Part shown: positions 54,401 to 55,910 of the stretch, in pieces
How positions within the stretch are numbered: position 1 is the first letter of the stretch
Layout: each line of letters opens with the position of its first letter
Origin: Sciurus carolinensis
Taxonomy: Eukaryota; Chordata; Mammalia; Rodentia; Sciuridae
Length of the DNA stretch: 64,000 bases
Reading direction: 5' to 3'
Assembly (NCBI RefSeq): GCF_902686445.1
Contig: NC_062218.1
Span: forward strand, 130,690,594 to 130,754,593
Made by a program: the position numbers and the translations under genes
Notes under the pieces: generated by a model
What the model was told of the DNA's origin: nothing
What the model saw: the letters and a program-made list of their open reading frames with translations, nothing else
Databases searched by the model: none

Positions 54401-55554
54401 TATTAAATGAGATAATGTATGCTAAATGTTTAGCAAAATACTTACAACTTTGTAAATACTTAGTAAATGGTATTCTACCTAAGAGTGCCTGAGCACTAAG
54501 ATTTTTCATAAAGACTGCTGAATAAATGAATATTTAGCACATTTTGTATTATGAAATAAATGTACTACTAACTTCAGTTCTATTATAAGTGAAATAATGC
54601 TAAACAGCAGTAATACTGTTTGGGAGCACTGTACTGTTTAGAAAGTCCTTCTAATATCCATAAACTCACTGCTCTCCACAACATCCTCAAGGAAGTAGAT
54701 ACTTTTAAAATATGCATTTAAAAGACAGGAGAACTGCTAACCAAGCTATGGTTATCCACCCTAATGGTCTCCTCCAACTAGATTCTCCAGCTTAGAGGTG
54801 AAATGCTTAGTGATAAGGAAAATTCACTAAAATGCAGATTCCTGCAAGTTGCCACCCTCCTCAAGCATAATCAAGCACAGGAGTCCAGAAATGAGCCGAA
54901 GGTGTATGAACCCCTCAGAAGCCATCGATGATTGTATTTACATTACACTGTTTCGATATATGATGTCCTCCCACATCTACAGAGCAGGAGCCAGGCCTGT
55001 GTGTAGGTGCTTCCTCCCCCACCACAGCCCGCAACACAAGACCTGGTACCAAAGAGGCCCTCGGTGAATGCTTGTGGAAATAGTACGGGACAGTGGCAGA
55101 AGTGTTCCGGAAACCCGAATTAATGCCAACTCTGAAATAGGAATTATGCATTTCAGGCAGAACTAGAGTCGCTGGGTGGAGATGGTCTGACAGGTAACCA
55201 GGTTGACAAGGATGACTGAGGACTAGCGCCGCTAAGAGAAACTAGGGAAGTTGACCCGCTGAGGGTAAAGGGACACGGACGAGACGGGCCTGGCTGGCAG
55301 TGATTGCTGGAAGGCTGAGAACCGACAGAGGCTCGGAGACTAGGGGAATCCGGACAGTTGGCATCTGGGGGTGGGGGGGCACCTGCGGGTCTGAGAAAGA
55401 GCCCGGACCCAATCTGAGTTAGGAAGGTTATGAGATTCTCTAGGGGCCCACTTCCCATCCCGCATCTGCTGCGCCGACTACTCGCTGCTACCTGAAACTG
55501 CAGCAGCTTCTCTGTCTGCTCCTGGGTTAGATCCCGCTCCTCAGGCGCCGCCAT
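4212..55554 (-). CDS. FAF2: FAF2 gene, coding exons 1-10 of 11 (3' end outside window)
   Basis: FAF2 (UBXD8/ETEA) is an ER and lipid-droplet membrane protein that recruits the AAA ATPase p97/VCP to ubiquitinated clients in ER-associated degradation and restrains lipolysis on droplets (known of the family). Ten minus-strand exons join in frame into 385 codons: UBA domain (about residues 12-48), hydrophobic hairpin (about 90-112), thioredoxin-like UAS domain (about 138-277), charged coiled coil (about 280-350) and the start of UBX (from about 357). Every junction keeps the frame and nine of the ten donors are GT; intron 3 uses GC. The family is about 445 residues long, so about 60 codons in the last exon are missing here. 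I searched positions 1-4200 for that exon by eye and did not find it. No frameshift or stop is present, so the gene looks intact. The coordinates give the genomic span; the exons are listed separately. Confidence 0.97.
4722..4806 (-). repeat. B1 fragment
   Basis: Contains CCAGGCTGGCCTTGAACTTA in antisense B1 orientation, 63 bases from the exon 9 donor. Confidence 0.75.
4869..5040 (-). CDS. FAF2: FAF2 exon 9 (residues 280-337): charged coiled coil
   Basis: The exon reads [17 protein letters not shown] onward into a run dominated by Lys, Arg, Glu and Gln, ending AEERRRQ: the long helix linking UAS to UBX. One base completes Arg-280. The acceptor is TTCATAG and the donor is CAG|GTGATG, phase 0. 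The opposite strand is also open across this exon for compositional reasons; that reading is a shadow. Confidence 0.97.
5118..5181 (-). repeat. ID SINE, partial
   Basis: A diverged antisense ID with GGATTAAACCCAGGG and CATATCCCCAGACC. It is in intron 8, close to the exon 9 acceptor. Confidence 0.7.
5554..5627. repeat. 16-bp direct repeat around a CA-rich tract
   Basis: AAAAGAATTCCACTAA occurs at 5554-5569 and 5612-5627, enclosing a 42-nt C/A-rich stretch. It could be local duplication or a TSD around a tail-like sequence. Confidence 0.6.
5751..5912 (-). repeat. B1-dID SINE
   Basis: An antisense dimer with TTGCCCAGGCTGGCCTTAAA in the B1 half. Confidence 0.88.
6138..6315 (-). CDS. FAF2: FAF2 exon 8 (residues 221-280): end of UAS domain
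   Basis: This is the longest coding exon in the window (178 nt). It begins with the last two bases of Val-221 after TCTGTCAG and reads [17 protein letters not shown] through to LVSERLE plus two bases of Arg-280. It completes the UAS domain, including the conserved TYPF strand region. The donor is AAAG|GTATGA. Confidence 0.97.
6316..7424. other. FAF2 intron 7, no recognised repeat in most of it
   Basis: AT-rich intron sequence in which I see no repeat, RNA gene or extra exon. Confidence 0.5.
7425..7590 (+). repeat. MIR-like ancient SINE
   Basis: Matches MIR in order: a CTATGTAATCTCAAACCT region, GTTTCCTAAACCACAAAGTA, then GATGATTGAATGACATAATA. Confidence 0.65.
7679..7770 (-). CDS. FAF2: FAF2 exon 7 (residues 190-221): UAS domain core
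   Basis: The acceptor is TTCCACAG. One base completes Arg-190, followed by [16 protein letters not shown] and ending KPEGYR plus one base of Val-221. The region corresponds to the thioredoxin active-site position, but no CxxC pair is visible, as expected for UAS domains. The donor is AGGG|GTGAGT, phase 1. Confidence 0.97.
7869..7954 (-). CDS. FAF2: FAF2 exon 6 (residues 162-190): UAS domain
   Basis: Eighty-six bases start [18 protein letters not shown] and end DEFC plus two bases of Arg-190. They form the first UAS beta strand and the acidic loop. The acceptor is CTCATAG and the donor is CG|GTAAGT. A 98-bp intron, the shortest in the gene, separates it from exon 7. Confidence 0.97.
7955..9606. 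other. FAF2 intron 5, unassigned
   Basis: There is A-rich low complexity at about 8349-8405. The stretch 9041-9520 has the look of an ancient interspersed repeat (GGCATTTCATGTTGAGGGAA and similar phrases), but I cannot name it. Confidence 0.4.
9607..9745 (-). CDS. FAF2: FAF2 exon 5 (residues 115-161): start of UAS domain
   Basis: After a CCCCAG acceptor, one base completes Arg-115, followed by [14 protein letters not shown] and ending QGTYSQ. This is the linker plus the first part of the UAS domain, a thioredoxin-like fold that in FAF2 senses long-chain unsaturated fatty acids (known of the family). The donor is CAG|GTCAGT, a near-perfect consensus, phase 0. Confidence 0.97.
9746..12181. other. 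FAF2 intron 4, no recognised features
   Basis: In 2.4 kb of largely unique sequence I can identify no SINE of the local families, which is unusual for this window. Confidence 0.5.
12182..12258 (-). CDS. FAF2: FAF2 exon 4 (residues 90-115): membrane hairpin
   Basis: Seventy-seven bases encode [14 protein letters not shown] and the following aromatic-rich stretch to DIF, plus two bases of the Arg-115 codon. In the family this hydrophobic segment inserts as a hairpin into the ER membrane and lets the protein move to lipid droplets. The acceptor is ATTTCAG before GGG, and the donor is TTTAG|GTAGGT. Confidence 0.97.
12413..12451. repeat. (TG)n microsatellite
   Basis: About 19 TG units at the tail of the adjacent antisense B1-dID. 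Confidence 0.9.
12452..12650 (-). repeat. B1-dID SINE
   Basis: An antisense dimer with GCATGCTCGGCAAGCACT in the ID half and CCTCAGCCTTCCAAG in the B1 half. Confidence 0.88.
13813..13880 (+). repeat. ID SINE within Tigger remnant
   Basis: Reads CCTAGCATGTGTGAGG and TTTAATCCCCAGTACC, followed by (CA) and then a (GAA) tail to about 13920. Confidence 0.8.
13949..14128 (+). repeat. B1-dID SINE within Tigger remnant
   Basis: A sense dimer from GGGTGCACTGGTACATGCC to GGTTCAATCCCCAGTACC. Confidence 0.92.
14262..14323 (-). repeat. B1 fragment
   Basis: TATGTTGCCCAGACTGGCCT in antisense orientation. Confidence 0.7.
14349..14500 (+). repeat. B1-dID SINE
   Basis: A sense dimer; the ID-like half is GGGGACGTAGCTCAGTGGTA with a shortened 3' end. 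Confidence 0.88.
14501..15278. other. Intron 3 sequence near the GC donor, no features seen
   Basis: AT-rich unique-looking sequence up to the exon 3 donor. Confidence 0.45.
15279..15413 (-). CDS. FAF2: FAF2 exon 3 (residues 45-89): end of UBA and linker
   Basis: The exon starts [12 protein letters not shown] after a TTCTCAG acceptor and ends SRPQPR. It encodes 45 residues covering the end of UBA and the proline-rich linker before the membrane hairpin. The donor is AGG|GCAAGT, a non-canonical GC donor. Exon 4 begins in phase 0 with the Gly codon expected next, so no GT donor preserves the protein; the nearest GT, 4 bases into the intron, would shift the frame. Residue 80 is Arg (codon AGA) between two tyrosines; I recall Ser there in human FAF2. 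Confidence 0.96.
15770..15880 (+). repeat. MIR-like fragment
   Basis: A weak sense match (GTTTGCATCCTAGCTTCATC, later TTATGTGCAAAATGAAAATG). Confidence 0.4.
16180..16560 (+). mobile_element. Ancient LTR-like fragment (possibly ERVL class)
   Basis: The order of motifs (CATGAAGCCCCCAAAAAACT, then CCTTTAATAAACTGTAATC, then GTTGGTGTCAGAAGGGG) resembles an old mammalian LTR with its polyadenylation signal and the start of an internal region. It is non-coding and decayed, and the family is uncertain. Confidence 0.4.
16789..16968 (-). repeat. B1-dID SINE
   Basis: A diverged antisense dimer ending CCACCATGCCTGGTT. Confidence 0.88.
17367..17510 (+). repeat. ID SINE (long-tail type), first at a shared target
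   Basis: An ID with GAGGCACTGGGTT and a tail of ATAAA repeats followed by GGTTCATCAATAATTAAAA. AAACCACAATGAG flanks both ends (17354-17366 and 17511-17523). Confidence 0.93.
17524..17671 (+). repeat. ID SINE (long-tail type), second at the same target
   Basis: The same ID subtype with a longer (AAAT)n. It is flanked by AAACCACAATGA at 17511-17522 and 17672-17683. Confidence 0.93.
17996..18251 (+). mobile_element. MaLR-like LTR fragment
   Basis: Begins TGCTATGGTCTGCAT and contains GATAGAGCCCTCATGATTAG and CCCCTTCCATCATGTGAAAA, typical of old mammalian MaLR LTRs. It is inserted in the L1 copy and its 3' part is missing. It resembles the element at 46686. Confidence 0.6.
18339..18390 (-). repeat. 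ID SINE, partial
   Basis: GGTGGTGCTGGGGATTGAAC with internal loss. Confidence 0.8.
18728..18868 (-). repeat. B1-dID SINE, ID half truncated
   Basis: Antisense, from TTTTACCACTGAACTGCATC to GGGATTACTAGCGTGCTCC. Confidence 0.8.
18932..19005 (-). repeat. ID SINE, decayed
   Basis: TGTGGTACTGGGAACTGAAA with weak similarity beyond. Confidence 0.6.
19167..19340 (+). repeat. B1-dID SINE
   Basis: A sense dimer from GCTGGGTGTGGTAGTGCC to TTCATTCTCTAGTAC. Confidence 0.9.
19362..19450. repeat. (ATT/AAT)n self-complementary tract
   Basis: ATTAATAAT units in both orientations at the tail of the preceding SINE. The tract can pair with itself. Confidence 0.85.
19826..19985 (-). repeat. B1-dID SINE
   Basis: A diverged antisense dimer with AAGTTGCCAGGGCTAGCCTT. 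Confidence 0.8.
20230..20409 (+). mobile_element. Old L1 fragment, left part of host copy
   Basis: Decayed ORF2 around GCAGATGACATGATCACCTA. It is split by the younger L1 and appears to resume at 22808. Confidence 0.6.
20410..22818 (+). mobile_element. Young 5'-truncated L1 retrotransposon with TSD
   Basis: The element body is 20421-22807, and the TSD AAAAATCTAAT is at 20410-20420 and 22808-22818. It contains ORF2 from the reverse transcriptase palm (fingers lost) to the C terminus, in three frame pieces (about 20430-20900, 20972-22018, 21939-22385), then a G-rich 3' UTR and poly(A). The catalytic FADD-type motif reads FADM at about 20769-20780, one Asp short. The C-terminal cysteine knuckle ([16 protein letters not shown]) is visible at about 22050-22110. 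A (TA)n run sits near 22337-22360. The copy is inactive by truncation, frameshifts and the motif change. Confidence 0.93.
22508..22640 (+). repeat. G-rich L1 3' UTR tract with TTAGGG-like motifs
   Basis: GGGTTAGAGTTAGGGTTAGG at about 22539-22558 lies within a polypurine tract able to form G-quadruplexes. It is part of the L1 above. Confidence 0.85.
23018..23086 (-). CDS. FAF2: FAF2 exon 2 (residues 22-44): UBA domain
   Basis: Sixty-nine bases encode 23 residues starting [11 protein letters not shown] and ending HNWNIE, the middle of the three-helix UBA fold that binds ubiquitin. The acceptor is TTTCCAG before GATCTG and the donor is GAG|GTATAA, both phase 0. A 32.4-kb intron separates it from exon 1 and a 7.6-kb intron from exon 3. 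Confidence 0.97.
23255..23478 (+). repeat. B1-dID SINE
   Basis: A sense dimer with an internal partial duplication around CCAGCCTTAGCAA and CCAGCTGTAGCAA. Confidence 0.88.
23479..24150. other. Intron 1 sequence, nothing recognised
   Basis: Unique-looking sequence; no repeat or conserved element visible. Confidence 0.4.
24151..24338 (+). repeat. B1-dID SINE
   Basis: A sense dimer, GCTGGGTGTGGTGGTACACA to GGGTTCAATCC. Confidence 0.9.
24737..24800 (+). repeat. ID SINE, internally shortened
   Basis: ACTGGGGATGCAGCTGGGTT, then GCCTAGCATGCACCAATCCC. Confidence 0.8.
24896..25062 (+). repeat. ID SINE (long-tail type) with 17-bp TSD
   Basis: AAGGACCACTACAAAAG at 24896-24912 and 25046-25062 flanks an ID with the GAGGCACTGGGTT signature and the tail AGTCCACTGACTACTAAAAA. 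Confidence 0.95.
25059..25110. repeat. 12-bp direct repeat around a 28-nt A-rich tract
   Basis: AAAGTCACATCT at 25059-25070 and 25099-25110 encloses C(A)20-type sequence and CAAAACG only. It looks like a TSD around a bare poly(A) insertion. Confidence 0.75.
25511..25671 (-). repeat. B1-dID SINE
   Basis: An antisense dimer ending CACCACCATGCCTGGCT; the ID half is shortened. Confidence 0.88.
25734..25862 (+). repeat. ID SINE with long A-rich tail
   Basis: GGCTGGGGATATGGCTCAGT, TTGCCTCGCAAGCAC subtype; the tail is (AAAAAAT)n then (AAAT)n. Confidence 0.95.
26127..26303 (+). repeat. B1-dID SINE
   Basis: A sense dimer from GTTGGGTGCAGTGGCTCATG to TCAATCCCTAGTGC. Confidence 0.92.
26634..26709 (-). 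repeat. ID SINE
   Basis: Antisense, GGTCCTGGGGATTGATTCAA to CTACCCTCCCAGTCC. Confidence 0.85.
26936..27008 (-). repeat. ID SINE, decayed
   Basis: GGTACCATGGGTGAACTCAG to ACACCCCAGTCCTGG. Confidence 0.75.
27009..28070. other. Intron 1 sequence with a (GA)n run
   Basis: A run of about 19 GA units at 27376-27414. The rest is unassigned. Confidence 0.5.
28078..28252 (-). repeat. B1-dID SINE
   Basis: A diverged antisense dimer ending CACCATACCTGGCT. Confidence 0.85.
28350..28433 (-). repeat. Severely 5'-truncated ID with 16-bp TSD
   Basis: CCAGATCTTATTTTCT at 28350-28365 and 28418-28433 flanks a T run and only 37 bases of ID sequence. Confidence 0.93.
28434..29249. other. Intron 1 sequence, nothing recognised
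   Basis: AT-rich; no repeat family recognised. Confidence 0.4.
29250..29613 (+). repeat. B1-dID SINE interrupted by a second B1-dID
   Basis: The B1 half of the outer element (29250-29325) and its ID-like half (29567-29613) are separated by a complete inner dimer (29327-29537) that landed in the A-rich linker. Confidence 0.85.
29636..29712 (+). repeat. ID SINE
   Basis: CTCGGGGTATAGTTCAGTGA to CAATATCTAGCAATGC; a G/A-rich tail follows. Confidence 0.85.
29851..30062. mobile_element. MER5-like hAT-Charlie DNA transposon fragment
   Basis: It begins GGTTCTCAATCTTGCCTGCA with AGAAGCATTTGAGG and ends near TAATTCTAATATGAAACTAC, both like MER5A ends. A 22-nt A-rich insert with duplicated flank lies inside. 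Confidence 0.65.
29902..29949. repeat. 13-bp direct repeat around a 22-nt A-rich tract
   Basis: AAAAATACCCTAT at 29902-29914 and 29937-29949 encloses CAAAACAAAAGAAAAAGAAA-type sequence. It interrupts the MER5-like fragment, so it is a later insertion. Confidence 0.75.
30488..30762 (+). repeat. B1-dID SINE interrupted by an antisense ID
   Basis: The B1 half is 30488-30591. The antisense ID 30592-30677 is flanked by CCTTGTCTC and CCCTGTCTC copies. The ID-like half resumes at about 30680. Confidence 0.88.
31052..31223 (+). repeat. B1-dID SINE
   Basis: A sense dimer, GCCAGGCATGGTGGCACATA to CCATCCCTAGTACTTCC. Confidence 0.92.
31481..31642 (-). repeat. B1-dID SINE
   Basis: An antisense dimer next to a (TATC) run at 31447-31480. 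Confidence 0.88.
32021..32097 (-). repeat. ID SINE
   Basis: GGTCCTGGGGATTAAACCCA to CTAAACCCTAGTCCTT. Confidence 0.85.
32268..32594 (-). repeat. B1-dID SINE with a second B1-dID nested inside
   Basis: The outer element lies at 32268-32303 and 32471-32594. The inner dimer (about 32305-32470) is flanked by TACATCCCCAGTTCTTTTTA and its near copy TACATCCCCAATTCTTCTAT. Confidence 0.88.
32636..32735 (-). repeat. MIR-like fragment
   Basis: TACTCTGTGTCAAGAACTAT with the following core resembles antisense MIR. Confidence 0.5.
32736..33490. other. Intron 1 sequence, nothing recognised
   Basis: Unique-looking; no repeat family recognised. Confidence 0.4.
33491..33701 (-). repeat. B1-dID SINE with 10-bp TSD
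   Basis: TTAACCAGAT at 33491-33500 and 33692-33701 flanks an antisense dimer. Confidence 0.92.
34061..34238 (-). repeat. B1-dID SINE
   Basis: An antisense dimer. GGCAGGAGAAAT occurs on both sides and is the likely TSD. Confidence 0.9.
34309..34502 (-). repeat. B1-dID SINE
   Basis: An antisense dimer with a decayed ID half. Confidence 0.88.
34590..34648. repeat. Perfect-but-one hairpin, 23-bp arms
   Basis: Left arm 34590-34612, right arm 34626-34648, loop of 13 nt. The arms differ at one base only (a G-T pair). No SINE or LINE accounts for it. It could be a MITE or a small-RNA-like hairpin. Confidence 0.8.
34980..35051 (-). repeat. ID SINE
   Basis: TACTGGTGTTTGAGCCCACA to GAGCTACATTTCCAGC, preceded by a G-rich stretch. 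Confidence 0.8.
35052..35590. other. Intron 1 sequence, nothing recognised
   Basis: Unique-looking sequence. Confidence 0.4.
35593..35711 (+). repeat. ID SINE with (CA)n tail
   Basis: A diverged ID (35593-35671), then a run of ACAC to 35709. Confidence 0.85.
35844..36032 (+). repeat. B1-dID SINE with (GA)n tail
   Basis: A sense dimer to GGTTCAATTCCC, then GAGAGAGAGA and poly(A). Confidence 0.92.
36055..36165 (+). repeat. MIR-like fragment
   Basis: TACTTTCCTCATTTGCAAAA matches the sense MIR core. Confidence 0.55.
36230..36392 (+). repeat. B1-dID SINE, decayed
   Basis: GTGGTATACAACTGTAATAC to TTAAATCCCCAGTATC. Confidence 0.82.
36439..36652 (+). repeat. B1-dID SINE with internal duplication
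   Basis: GCTGAAGCAGG and GCTGAGGAAGG occur 34 bases apart inside the B1 half. Confidence 0.88.
36830..37018 (+). repeat. B1-dID SINE
   Basis: A sense dimer, CCCAGCGTGGTGGTGCATGC to GGTTCAATCCCTGGTA. Confidence 0.92.
37335..37500 (+). repeat. ID SINE (long-tail type) with TSD
   Basis: The core begins at 37350 with GAGGCACTGGGTT and has the tail GGCACTGTGTCCATTTACAA. ATACTTAAGAtGAG and ATACTTAAGAGGAG flank it. Confidence 0.92.
37748..37941 (+). repeat. B1-dID SINE
   Basis: A sense dimer, GAGTGTACTGACACGCCTGT to CAATCCCTGGTACC. Confidence 0.9.
38050..38218 (+). repeat. B1-dID SINE
   Basis: A sense dimer with a 20-nt A linker. Confidence 0.88.
38265..38770 (-). mobile_element. Old L1 3' end, antisense
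   Basis: TTTTCCAGAATGTCACAGTT and CTGGCTTCTTTCACTCAGTA are typical antisense L1 3'-end phrases. The coding part is decayed. Confidence 0.75.
38848..38922 (+). repeat. ID SINE
   Basis: GGGGCTGGGGATACAGCTCA with GCCTAGCATGCCTAAGGCCC. Confidence 0.9.
39051..39150 (+). repeat. ID SINE with long poly(A)
   Basis: A near-consensus ID, TTGCCTTGCAAGCACA subtype, with 26 A residues. It is probably young. Confidence 0.95.
39573..39789 (-). mobile_element. Very short L1 3'-end insertion with 14-bp TSD
   Basis: The TSD TGGGATTTCTTTTT is at 39573-39586 and 39776-39789. The antisense element (39587-39775) holds the L1 3' UTR G-rich tract, four copies of a 9-bp CCCCTCCCA unit and TTAGGG-like motifs at its 5' end. 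Its 3' end stops earlier in the UTR than the copy at 20421-22807, before that copy's final ~100 bases. Confidence 0.92.
40105..40170 (+). repeat. B1 fragment
   Basis: GGTACGGTGGCACACACCTA onwards, cut short at the start of the next feature. Confidence 0.8.
40174..40302 (-). repeat. ID-like tRNA SINE without A-rich tail, 14-bp TSD
   Basis: AGCTTCTCCACTAA at 40174-40187 and 40289-40302 flanks the insert. On the minus strand it begins GGGGCAGGCCATATAGCCCA, has a B-box GGGTTCGAGTCC, then a non-A-rich tail (GTGGGATTGTGGAAATTACA). It resembles ID across the tRNA part but differs at many sites. Confidence 0.75.
40303..41930 (+). mobile_element. Old L1 (ORF2 3' end and 3' UTR)
   Basis: ORF2 phrases such as TATAGATGACATGATCATCT and GAATTGCAAATTAAAATTA, then 3' UTR. 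There are many stops and a B1-dID interrupts at 40554-40727. Confidence 0.82.
40554..40755 (+). repeat. B1-dID SINE with (ATT)n tail
   Basis: A sense dimer inside the old L1; the tail is AATAATTATTATTATTATT. Confidence 0.9.
41931..42287. other. Intron 1 sequence, nothing recognised
   Basis: AT-rich, with a (TATG) run at about 42237-42260. Confidence 0.4.
42288..42341 (-). repeat. ID SINE, partial
   Basis: ACTTTACCACTGAGCTACAG CCCCAGCACC is its clear part. Confidence 0.8.
42568..42751 (-). repeat. B1-dID SINE
   Basis: GGTCCTGGGGATGAAACCCA to GCCACTGCACCTGGCC. Confidence 0.9.
42795..42974 (+). repeat. B1-dID SINE
   Basis: A sense dimer ending CAATTCCCATTACC with an A run, then a G run. Confidence 0.88.
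43090..43165 (+). repeat. ID SINE
   Basis: GTGGGGATGTACCTCAGTAG to GGATTCCCAAAACTG. Confidence 0.88.
43181..43234. repeat. Alternating TA/CA/TG/CG tract
   Basis: Continuous purine-pyrimidine alternation including GCGCGCGCGCGCG at 43211-43223, a classic Z-DNA-forming composition. It grew at an ID tail. Confidence 0.9.
43341..43567 (-). repeat. B1-dID SINE with 17-bp TSD
   Basis: AAAACCCAGTTATATTT at 43341-43357 and 43551-43567. The antisense dimer is close to consensus, so probably young. Confidence 0.96.
43720..43921 (+). repeat. B1-dID SINE with (CA)n tail
   Basis: A sense dimer in which GACTGAGGCAGGAGGATCA occurs twice, an internal duplication. Confidence 0.9.
44556..44790 (+). repeat. 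B1-dID SINE
   Basis: GGGCACGGTGGCGCATGCCT to CGATCCCTGATACC. GAAAGTGAAGA and GAAAGTAAAGA flank it. Confidence 0.93.
44905..45019 (-). repeat. ID SINE with 13-bp TSD
   Basis: AGGTAGAAGATTT at 44905-44917 and 45007-45019. The antisense ID is near consensus. Confidence 0.96.
45312..45472 (-). repeat. B1-dID SINE
   Basis: An antisense dimer; (TTTG)n lies next to it at 45290-45311. Confidence 0.9.
45819..46014 (+). repeat. B1-dID SINE
   Basis: A sense dimer, GCTGGGCATGATGGCATATG to CAATCCTCAATACC. Confidence 0.9.
46183..46374 (+). repeat. B1-dID SINE
   Basis: A sense dimer, GCCAGGTATTGTGGCACACA to CAATCCCTAGTACC. Confidence 0.92.
46686..47012 (+). mobile_element. MaLR-like LTR, near full length
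   Basis: Begins TGCTATGGTTTCAAGG, has GGTCATGAGGACAGGGATTA and CCCAGAACTGTAAGAATTAA, and ends at about CAAAATGGACTAAGATA, the arrangement of old mammalian MaLR LTRs. Non-coding. Confidence 0.65.
47114..47235 (+). repeat. ID SINE (long-tail type, decayed)
   Basis: GGGCTGGAGCTGTACCTCAG to CCTCAGCACCAC and a tail with AAAAGTCATTAAAA. Confidence 0.85.
47262..47398 (+). repeat. Monomeric B1 of older type
   Basis: It reads CACTTAAGTCCAGGAGTTGG AGACCAGC, which is closer to the 7SL/proto-B1 form than the local dimers are, and no ID-like half follows. Confidence 0.75.
47437..47635 (+). repeat. B1-dID SINE
   Basis: A sense dimer with a 19-nt poly(A) tail. Confidence 0.9.
47857..47940 (+). repeat. 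ID SINE
   Basis: GGGGTATAGCTCAGTGGTAG to CAATTCCCAGCACTGC plus an AAAAT tail. Confidence 0.92.
48505..48640 (-). repeat. MIR-like fragment
   Basis: TTTACATAGCACTTACATTG and CCATTTTACATAAGG resemble antisense MIR. Confidence 0.45.
48700..51098 (+). mobile_element. L2 (LINE2) element, ORF2 3' part and 3' end
   Basis: An ancient CR1-clade LINE. Recognisable phrases in order: CTCAGGGCTTAGCCCC (49867-49884), TTTCATGGCTTTAAATATTA, TTACAATGGCCTACAAGGCA (50629-50648), GGCACACTGGCCTCCTTGCC, and the L2 end GGTAGATGCTGAATAAATAA. A B1-dID interrupts at 49910-50057. The first kilobase is the least certain. No intact reading frame. Confidence 0.75.
49910..50057 (-). repeat. B1-dID SINE inside L2
   Basis: An antisense dimer with an internally shortened linker, ending GCCATTGTGCCCAGCT. 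Confidence 0.88.
51335..51550 (-). repeat. MIR SINE
   Basis: GATGAAGAAATTAAGGCACA GAGAGGTTAGG is the well-known antisense MIR core. Confidence 0.85.
51551..52360. other. Intron 1 sequence, nothing recognised
   Basis: AT-rich; two A/T homopolymer stretches near 51720 and 51820. Confidence 0.4.
52370..52574 (-). repeat. B1-dID SINE
   Basis: A near-consensus antisense dimer with a (TTTTTTTT) start and GCGCCACCGCACCTG end. Confidence 0.93.
52871..53053 (-). repeat. B1-dID SINE
   Basis: An antisense dimer. TGAATTTTT on both sides is the likely TSD. Confidence 0.9.
53209..53405 (+). repeat. B1-dID SINE with aberrant 3' end
   Basis: A normal sense dimer to GGTAGAGCACC, then an inverted copy GGTGCTCTAC and a G-rich (GGGGT)n run instead of the usual TTCAATCCCC end. 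Confidence 0.88.
53406..54265. other. Intron 1 sequence, nothing recognised
   Basis: Unique-looking sequence. Confidence 0.4.
54270..54475 (+). repeat. MIR SINE
   Basis: CTTCATTTCCTTCATCTTTA AAATAGG and TATTAAATGAGATAATGTAT follow the MIR order. Confidence 0.8.
54625..54735 (-). repeat. MIR-like fragment
   Basis: AACATCCTCAAGGAAGTAGA and the bases after it resemble antisense MIR. Confidence 0.45.
55492..55554 (-). CDS. FAF2: FAF2 exon 1 (residues 1-21): start codon and first UBA helix
   Basis: It begins [13 protein letters not shown] and encodes 21 residues in phase 0, entering the UBA domain. The ATG at 55554-55552 has A at -3 and G at +4, a strong Kozak context, and matches the known FAF2 N terminus. 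The frame stays open upstream but has no better start (a GTG at 55596 only), so this ATG was chosen. The donor is CAG|GTAGC. The exon lies inside the CpG-rich promoter region. The 5' UTR continues to higher coordinates, but the transcription start cannot be fixed from sequence alone. Confidence 0.97.
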
Positions 55555-55557
55555 TTT
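55547..55557 (-). promoter_or_regulatory. YY1-type site over the FAF2 start codon
   Basis: The minus strand reads AAAATGGCGGC, close to the YY1 consensus AANATGGCGGC, with its ATG being the FAF2 start codon. YY1 sites in this downstream position are common in TATA-less promoters. Binding is inferred from the match only. Confidence 0.55.
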
Positions 55558-55599
55558 GCCGCCGCCTCTACGCTCCTGACCCGTCCGCACCGTCACCCG

Positions 55600-55607
55600 C
55601 CGGAAGT
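55600..55607 (+). promoter_or_regulatory. ETS/GABP-type site
   Basis: CCGGAAGT lies 46 bases upstream of the FAF2 ATG. It is a full ETS-family core of the kind bound by GABP or ELK proteins near housekeeping gene starts. Confidence 0.5.
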
Positions 55608-55910
55608 GACCTCAGGCGCAACCACATCCGGTCTGAACGGTCGCCGGCGCGCAACTGCGTGTGCGCGCGCTGGCTCACACGCCCCTTCCGCAGCCTGCCG
55701 CCAGAGGGAGCCATGCTCTGGTCAATGCCGAACCATTACGGAAACTACTATGGTTTGCTATCGGTATTATCGGTACTTGTCGCCCTTTTGATTTATGCGA
55801 CAAACTGAGTATTGGAGTCCTAAGATCCCTGAATAGAACGCAGAGAGCCGTGGGAGCCCGAATGCGCCTAGAGAAACTCAGGAAGGGCCCAAATGGCGTT
55901 CGGCCGATTT

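Larger units (their letters stand above)
23087..55491 (-). other. FAF2 intron 1 (32.4 kb)
   Basis: This intron makes up about two thirds of the gene span in this window. It contains no other gene that I can recognise. The content is L2, MIR, several L1 copies, a MER5-like fragment, one old LTR and about 45 SINEs, listed separately. Confidence 0.9.
55150..55910 (-). promoter_or_regulatory. CpG-rich promoter region of FAF2
   Basis: CpG dinucleotides are frequent here and scarce in the rest of the window. The interval covers exon 1, the start of intron 1 and the presumed transcription start. No TATA box sits at a suitable distance upstream of the ATG. ETS-type sites (CCGGAAGT at 55600-55607 and CCGGATGT on the minus strand at 55624-55631) and a weak NRF1-like GC repeat near 55656-55670 fit a housekeeping promoter. 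The boundaries are visual estimates. Confidence 0.85.

Noticed and set aside
54915..55151. Minus-strand 78-codon frame downstream of exon 1
   Set aside because: No family match. Part of it may be an old L2-like end, but the similarity was too weak to annotate.
55153..55596. 147-codon minus-strand reading frame running through exon 1 into intron 1
   Set aside because: The known FAF2 protein leaves this frame at a good donor after LLQFQ. The part past 55492 is CpG-rich intron, and the upstream start is GTG.
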